The notes under the pieces: model-generated
What the model saw: only the letters and a program-made list of their open reading frames with translations
Database searches by the model: none
Told to the model about the DNA's origin: nothing
From: Pseudogulbenkiania sp. MAI-1
GTDB taxonomy: Bacteria; Pseudomonadota; Gammaproteobacteria; Burkholderiales; Chromobacteriaceae
NCBI RefSeq assembly: GCF_000527175.1
Contig: NZ_AZUR01000001.1
Span: 3,993,001-4,057,000, forward strand
Direction: 5' to 3'
Length of the DNA: 64,000 nucleotides
Part shown: piece by piece, positions 60,191-64,000 of the stretch
How the letters are laid out: every line of letters begins with the position of its first letter
Position numbering within the stretch: position 1 is the stretch's first letter
Position numbers and translations under genes: made by a program

Positions 60191-60859
60191 TCAGCGTGTG
60201 GCGAGGCGCTGCAGGATGTTGGAGAACTCTTCCATGAAGGTGTCGAAACGCGACGCCAGGCGGTCCACGTCGGCGGCGAAACGGTTGTACGCCACCACCG
60301 CCGGAATCGCCGCGAACAGGCCGATGGCGGTCGCCACCAGCGCCTCGGCGATACCCGGCGCCACCGTCGACAGCGTCGCCTGGCCGGCGTTTCCGAGGCC
60401 GATGAAGGCGTGCATGATGCCCCACACCGTGCCGAACAGCCCGATGTAGGGGCTGACCGAACCCACCGTGGCGAGGAAGGAGGTATGGCTGTCGAGACGG
60501 TCCAGCTCGCGCTGGGCGGCGGCGCGCATGGCGCGGCGCGCCCCGTCCATGATGTCGGACAGCTCGGCGCCGCTGCGGCCGCGCTGCTTGAGGAATTCGG
60601 CGAAGCCGGACTGGAAGATGCGCTCCATGCCGACCGTCTCGCCCTGCTGGCGGGCGTCCTCGTACAGGCGGTTGAGGTCGGCGCCGCCCCAGAAGTTCTG
60701 CTCGAAGCTCTCGCTGTGGCGCCGCGCCGAGCGCAGCGTGCCGAGCTTGCTGATGATCAGCGCCCACGACAGCACCGACAGCAGCGCCAGGCCCAGCATG
60801 ACCAGTTGCACCACCAGGCTGGCGTCCAGGATCAGGCTCATGAAAGAAATCGGTTGCAA
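60191..60859 (-). CDS. tolQ: TolQ, Tol-Pal system proton channel subunit
   Basis: 222 residues, three helices of the TolQ/ExbB/MotA family. TVGSVSPYIGLFGTVWGIMHAFIGLG, VAPGIAEALVATAIGLFAAIPAVVAYN and FMEEFSNILQR match TolQ rather than ExbB. TTG at 60859 has AGGA at good spacing; ATG at 60841 lacks one. tolR, tolA, tolB and pal, which normally follow, are absent: the next gene on this strand is the DMT permease. Confidence 0.92.
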   Translation of the reverse strand: MQPISFMSLILDASLVVQLVMLGLALLSVLSWALIISKLGTLRSARRHSESFEQNFWGGADLNRLYEDARQQGETVGMERIFQSGFAEFLKQRGRSGAELSDIMDGARRAMRAAAQRELDRLDSHTSFLATVGSVSPYIGLFGTVWGIMHAFIGLGNAGQATLSTVAPGIAEALVATAIGLFAAIPAVVAYNRFAADVDRLASRFDTFMEEFSNILQRLATR

Positions 60860-60892
60860 AGCTAGTTCCTCGTTACAAACGGCGCGTGTGCC

Positions 60893-61486
60893 TCAGCGCA
60901 GCACGCGGCCGGTTTCAAAATCGATGATGGTGGAGGGGCGGCGGCTGCCGCCGATACGCCCCGGCAGCGTCAGCACGGCCGAACCGAAGGCACGCCGGCA
61001 GGCCTGCGCGGCCTTCAGCGACTTCTGCCCGGCCCGGTTGGCCGAGGTCGACACCAGCGCCGTACCCAGGGCGCGGCACAGCGCCGCCGCCTCGCCGTGC
61101 GCCGTCACCCGCACCGCGATCTTGTCGTGCCGCCCGCGCAACAGCGGCGACACACGGCGCGACGCCGGCAGCAACAAGGTATAGGGACCGGGCCAGTAGC
61201 GGCCAAGTTCCGCTTCCTCGGCCGCGGACAGCGGACGGATCAGCGGGCGCACCTGCTCCAACGAGGCGGCGATCACGATCAGCCCCTTGTGGTTGGGGCG
61301 CGCCTTGAGCGCCAGCACGCGCCGGATCGCCCGCACGTTGAGCGGATCGCAGCCGAGGCCGAAGCAGGATTCGGTGGAGTAGGCCAGCACGCCGCCTTGC
61401 CGCAGCGTAGCCCGGGCGCGCCGCAGTAGCGCGGCGGCGGGCAGACGGCCAAACACCCGGCGCGGCGGGGAAGAAGAACGACTCAT
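60893..61486 (-). CDS. YrdC/Sua5 family threonylcarbamoyl-AMP synthase-like protein
   Basis: 197 residues of the YrdC domain, which makes threonylcarbamoyl-AMP for t6A tRNA modification. LAYSTESCFGLGCDP, LKARPNHKGLIVIA, WPGPYTLLLPAS and ALVSTSANRAGQ are conserved. ATG at 61486 (MSRSSSPPRRVFGRL) or an upstream ATG at 61519 are possible. Ends 34 bases before tolQ. Confidence 0.92.
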   Translation of the reverse strand: MSRSSSPPRRVFGRLPAAALLRRARATLRQGGVLAYSTESCFGLGCDPLNVRAIRRVLALKARPNHKGLIVIAASLEQVRPLIRPLSAAEEAELGRYWPGPYTLLLPASRRVSPLLRGRHDKIAVRVTAHGEAAALCRALGTALVSTSANRAGQKSLKAAQACRRAFGSAVLTLPGRIGGSRRPSTIIDFETGRVLR

Positions 61487-61555
61487 GGCGATGGGTGGGT
61501 GGAACGGCAAAAGCGTCATTCTAGCAGAGCCGGGGGCGGCCCTGCGCTCCCGAGC

Positions 61556-62290
61556 TCAATGCAGGTAGCGGTCGGTGATCTTCTGCACCAGCCCTTCCTC
61601 GCGCATGCCGTTGAGACTCGCGTTCAGCTTCTGGATCAGCGCGTCGCCCACCGCCTTGTTGCAGGCGAGGTAGAGCTGCACCGTCTTGAAGGTCAGCACC
61701 GGGCGGATGCCGCGCTGCTTCTGCTGCGCGGCCAGATAGGCACCCTGATACTTGCCGGTGGCCCAGAAGTCGATACGGCCGTCGGCGAGCTTGCGCATGT
61801 TGAGCACGTCGGCCGGCACCAACTCGACGCGATAGCCGTTGCTCATCAGGAACTGGGCGGTGGCGTCGCCGACGTAGCCGCCCAAGAGGTAGGGACGGAC
61901 GTCCTCCAGCGCGTGCACCGGGCGCGTGTCGTCGTTGCGCGCGTACAGCACCCAGGGGTTGTCCACCAGCGGCCCGACCCACTTGAACTGGGCCTCGCGC
62001 TCCTCGTTGCGGGTGGTGGAATAGACGCAGGTGCCGGGGTCGTCGCGAGCGGTGGTGAACGCCCACACCCACTGCTGCAGCTCGATGGTGTAAGGCACGC
62101 GGGCGCGCTTCATCATCTCGCGCACGATTTCGGTCGACAGGCCAACCACCGCGCCGTTCTTCGCGCTCATATTGTAGGGCGGGTAGGATTCGGTCAGCAG
62201 GCGCAACGACGCGGGAGCGGGGGCGGCTCCGGCGCTGCCGGCCAAGACGAACAGCGCGCACAGGATGGGGGTCAGGCAGCGGCGGATCAT
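61556..62290 (-). CDS. Periplasmic amino-acid-type substrate-binding protein (SBP family 3)
   Basis: 244 residues with signal peptide (LTPILCALFVLAGSAGA). SBP_bac_3 fold: LRLLTESYPPYNMSAKNGAVVGLSTEIVREMMKRA and GRIDFWATG. No ABC permease or ATPase gene adjoins, and the strong signal SYPPYNM is shared with solitary family-3 proteins that do not feed a transporter. Ligand unknown. Confidence 0.88.
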   Translation of the reverse strand: MIRRCLTPILCALFVLAGSAGAAPAPASLRLLTESYPPYNMSAKNGAVVGLSTEIVREMMKRARVPYTIELQQWVWAFTTARDDPGTCVYSTTRNEEREAQFKWVGPLVDNPWVLYARNDDTRPVHALEDVRPYLLGGYVGDATAQFLMSNGYRVELVPADVLNMRKLADGRIDFWATGKYQGAYLAAQQKQRGIRPVLTFKTVQLYLACNKAVGDALIQKLNASLNGMREEGLVQKITDRYLH

Positions 62291-62349
62291 GATCAACCTC
62301 CTGTTTCCACACATGTTTCAGTATGGCCCATGGCGTGGCGCTGCCAATG

Positions 62350-62373
62350 AAAAACGGCACCCGCAGGTGCCGT
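62350..62373 (-). terminator. Rho-independent terminator behind purD
   Basis: Stem ACGGCACC (62354-62361) / GGTGCCGT (62366-62373) with a 4-base loop; TTTTTC follows on the minus strand. It lies beyond the palindromic element that follows purD. Confidence 0.82.
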
Positions 62374-62399
62374 CGTGAAACAAAGCGGCGATCGATCCA

Positions 62400-62523
62400 G
62401 AGCTTGTGCAAAAAATTCGTGGCGAGCAGGCCTAGGTCAAAGCGAGAAGCACAGCCGTACAAGTGGTACGGCGAGCATCGCCGCTTTGAGATCGGCCTGC
62501 GCAGCAGAATTTTTCACAAGCTC
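62400..62523. repeat. 124-bp palindromic element abutting the purD stop codon
   Basis: Terminal inverted repeats GAGCTTGTGCAAAAAATTC (62400-62418) and GAATTTTTCACAAGCTC (62507-62523). Inside are nested arms GCAGGCC...TCAAAGCG / CGCTTTGA...GGCCTGC and a central CCGTAC-aagtg-GTACGG hairpin, so the whole element folds into one long stem. ATCGCCGCTTTG (62477-62488) can also pair with CAAAGCGGCGAT outside the element (62381-62392), giving a competing fold. It resembles a MITE or intergenic palindrome; no transposase is encoded. Confidence 0.7.
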
Positions 62524-63801
62524 TCAGCCGCGGCGGCTCAGCGCCTTACTGCCGATGTCGCGGCGCAGCTGCTTGCCGGCGAAGCGGATCTGGTCGGCCA
62601 CGGCGTAGGCCTTGCTCTGCGCCATGCGCACGCTGTCGCCCAGGCCCACCACGCACAGCACGCGGCCGCCGTTGGTGACGACCCGGCCCTCGACATCGAA
62701 GGCGGTGCCGGCATGGAACACCACGGCGTCGTCGGTGGCCTTGGGCAGGCCGTCGATCACATCGCCCTTCTTCGGGCTTTCCGGGTAGCCCTCGGCCGCC
62801 AGCACCACGCCCAGCGCCACGCGCCGGTCCCACTCGGCCTCGACGCGGTCGAGCTGGCCGTTGACGCCGGCTTCCAGCAGCACGGTGAAGTCGGACTTCA
62901 GGCGCGCCATGATGGGCTGGGTTTCCGGGTCGCCGAAGCGGCAGTTGAACTCGATGGTGAACGGGTTGCCGTCCTTGTCGATCATCAGGCCGGCGTAGAG
63001 GAAGCCGGTGTACTCGTGGCCGTCCTTCTTCATGCCCTGCACCGTCGGCAGGATGATCTCGCGCATCACGCGCGCGTGCACGTCCGGGGTCACCACCGGC
63101 GCCGGGCTGTAGGCGCCCATGCCGCCGGTGTTGGGACCTTCGTCGTTGTCCTTCAGGCGCTTGTGGTCCTGGCTGGTGGCCATGGCCAGCACGTGCTCGC
63201 CGTCGACCATGACGATGAAGCTGGCCTCCTCGCCTTCGAGGAAGTCCTCGATCACCACGCGCGCACCGGCGCTGCCCATCTTGTTGCCGACCAGCATGTC
63301 GTCGATGGCGGCGTGCGCTTCGTCCAGCGTCATCGCCACCACCACGCCCTTGCCGGCGGCCAGGCCGTCGGCCTTGATCACGATCGGCGCGCCCTTGCCG
63401 TCGACGTAGGCGTGCGCCGCGGCGGCGTCGGTGAAGGTCTCGTAGCCGGCGGTCGGGATGCCGTGGCGCTTCATGAAGGCCTTGGCGAAGTCCTTGGAGC
63501 TTTCCAGCTGGGCGGCATACTGCGTCGGGCCGAAGATTTTCAGCCCTTCGGCGCGGAAGGCGTCGACCACGCCAGCGGCCAGCGGCGCTTCCGGGCCGAC
63601 CACGGTCAGCTCGACCTTTTCCTGCTTGACGAAGGCGACCAGCTCCGGAATCGCGCTGATCGCGACGTTGGTCAGATGTGGGTCGAGTTCGGTGCCGGCG
63701 TTGCCGGGCGCGACGAAGACCTTGGACACGCGCGGCGACTTGGCGATGCGCCAGGCCAGCGCATGCTCGCGCCCGCCACTGCCGATAACCAGTACTTTCA
63801 T
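62524..63801 (-). CDS. purD: Phosphoribosylamine-glycine ligase PurD
   Basis: 425-residue ATP-grasp enzyme, second step of purine synthesis. MKVLVIGSGGREHALAWRIAKSP, FAKAFMKRHGIPTA, IKADGLAAGKGVVVA and IEFNCRFGDPETQ are conserved. ATG at 63801 fits all homologues. Follows purH on the same strand. Confidence 0.97.
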   Translation of the reverse strand: MKVLVIGSGGREHALAWRIAKSPRVSKVFVAPGNAGTELDPHLTNVAISAIPELVAFVKQEKVELTVVGPEAPLAAGVVDAFRAEGLKIFGPTQYAAQLESSKDFAKAFMKRHGIPTAGYETFTDAAAAHAYVDGKGAPIVIKADGLAAGKGVVVAMTLDEAHAAIDDMLVGNKMGSAGARVVIEDFLEGEEASFIVMVDGEHVLAMATSQDHKRLKDNDEGPNTGGMGAYSPAPVVTPDVHARVMREIILPTVQGMKKDGHEYTGFLYAGLMIDKDGNPFTIEFNCRFGDPETQPIMARLKSDFTVLLEAGVNGQLDRVEAEWDRRVALGVVLAAEGYPESPKKGDVIDGLPKATDDAVVFHAGTAFDVEGRVVTNGGRVLCVVGLGDSVRMAQSKAYAVADQIRFAGKQLRRDIGSKALSRRG

Positions 63802-63851
63802 ACGTTTTCTTTCTCTGAAGCCTTGGGCCCTATTGTCGATTCGCTCGCCAA

Positions 63852-63918
63852 CGTTTCCGGCCAGGCACGCCCGCAAACGGTACCTGTCGGTACGGCAAGG
63901 GGCGCGACACCGGAAACG
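63852..63918. repeat. Inverted repeat between purH and purD
   Basis: Arms CGTTTCCGG (63852-63860) and CCGGAAACG (63910-63918), perfect over 9 bases with 49 bases between, containing GGTACC/GGTACG half-sites. Could be an intercistronic mRNA structure or an operator for purD. Confidence 0.5.
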
Positions 63919-63934
63919 ATCGGGTGGGCCAATC

Positions 63935-64000
63935 TTAGTGGCGGAAGTGACGCACGCCGGTCAGCACCATGGCGATGCCGTGTTCGTCGGCAGCGGCGAA
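63935..64000 (-). CDS. purH: PurH C-terminus (AICAR transformylase / IMP cyclohydrolase), partial
   Basis: The last 21 residues, FAAADEHGIAMVLTGVRHFRH, before a TAA stop. The closing TGVRHFRH is the conserved C-terminus of PurH. The rest lies outside the window. The purH-purD order is a common purine operon. Confidence 0.9.
   Translation of the reverse strand, partial: FAAADEHGIAMVLTGVRHFRH

Overview
The window reads as a chromosome segment of a GC-rich betaproteobacterium, most likely of the Neisseriales (Chromobacteriaceae-like). This rests on gene order and protein character, not on a database match: a hisG-D-C-B-H-A-F-I-E run continuing into a HIT protein and tatABC; a ctaC-ctaD-ctaG-ctaE cytochrome oxidase cluster with SURF1, ctaA, ctaB and SCO downstream; and an ilvI-ilvH-ilvC operon near pssA, psd and leuA. 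Most of the sequence is dense housekeeping DNA with ATGA-type overlaps between genes of one operon. There is one tRNA, no rRNA, no CRISPR array and no complete insertion sequence.

Layout. 1-3 kb: rsmI divergent from an lpoA/yraN/SIS-protein operon, then tRNA-Leu(CAA). 3-7.1 kb: YCII and VOC proteins, then a Tat-exported multicopper oxidase next to an AT-rich intergenic stretch that stands out from its surroundings. 7.1-19.7 kb: TatD hydrolase, then a surface-adhesin island: TolC-type outer-membrane factor, LapG-type cysteine protease, a 1587-residue repeat adhesin with an N-terminal retention module, a LuxR-type regulator with a degraded receiver, and HlyD and ABC subunits of a type I secretion system. 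The expected c-di-GMP receptor gene lapD is absent; a short frame-disrupted stretch resembling an EAL domain lies right after lapG. 19.7-28.8 kb: tat and histidine genes. 28.8-38.2 kb: a YcgR-like PilZ protein and the aa3-type oxidase with its assembly factors. 38.4-46.5 kb: bioD, leuA, pssA/psd and ilvIHC. 46.7-55 kb: RDD protein, guanine deaminase, lytic transglycosylase, proS, kup, a GNAT-AmpD fusion and a hemerythrin. 55-64 kb: transaldolase, phoBR with a clear Pho box, a candidate small RNA, an Lrp regulator, a DMT exporter, a tolQ without tolR, a YrdC-family protein, a periplasmic binding protein, purD and the end of purH.

How they work together. LapB-LapC-TolC would export the adhesin. 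Its retention module should stall in the outer-membrane channel until LapG cuts the PAAAG site, releasing it; in known systems LapD controls LapG, so control here must come from elsewhere. The cox cluster holds catalytic subunits, copper insertion (SCO, CtaG) and heme A synthesis (CtaA, CtaB). leuA, ilvIHC and hisG-E cover branched-chain amino acid and histidine synthesis.

The observation I rate highest is leuA. Its reading frame carries an in-frame N-terminal Cro/YdaS-like helix-turn-helix of about 84 residues, and its promoter is flanked by inverted ATGTCTAAT/ATTAGACAT sites. This is the layout expected of an enzyme that represses its own gene. The next most interesting are the GNAT-AmpD fusion, the lapD-less adhesin locus, the candidate small RNA upstream of phoB, and a 124-bp palindromic element abutting the purD stop codon.
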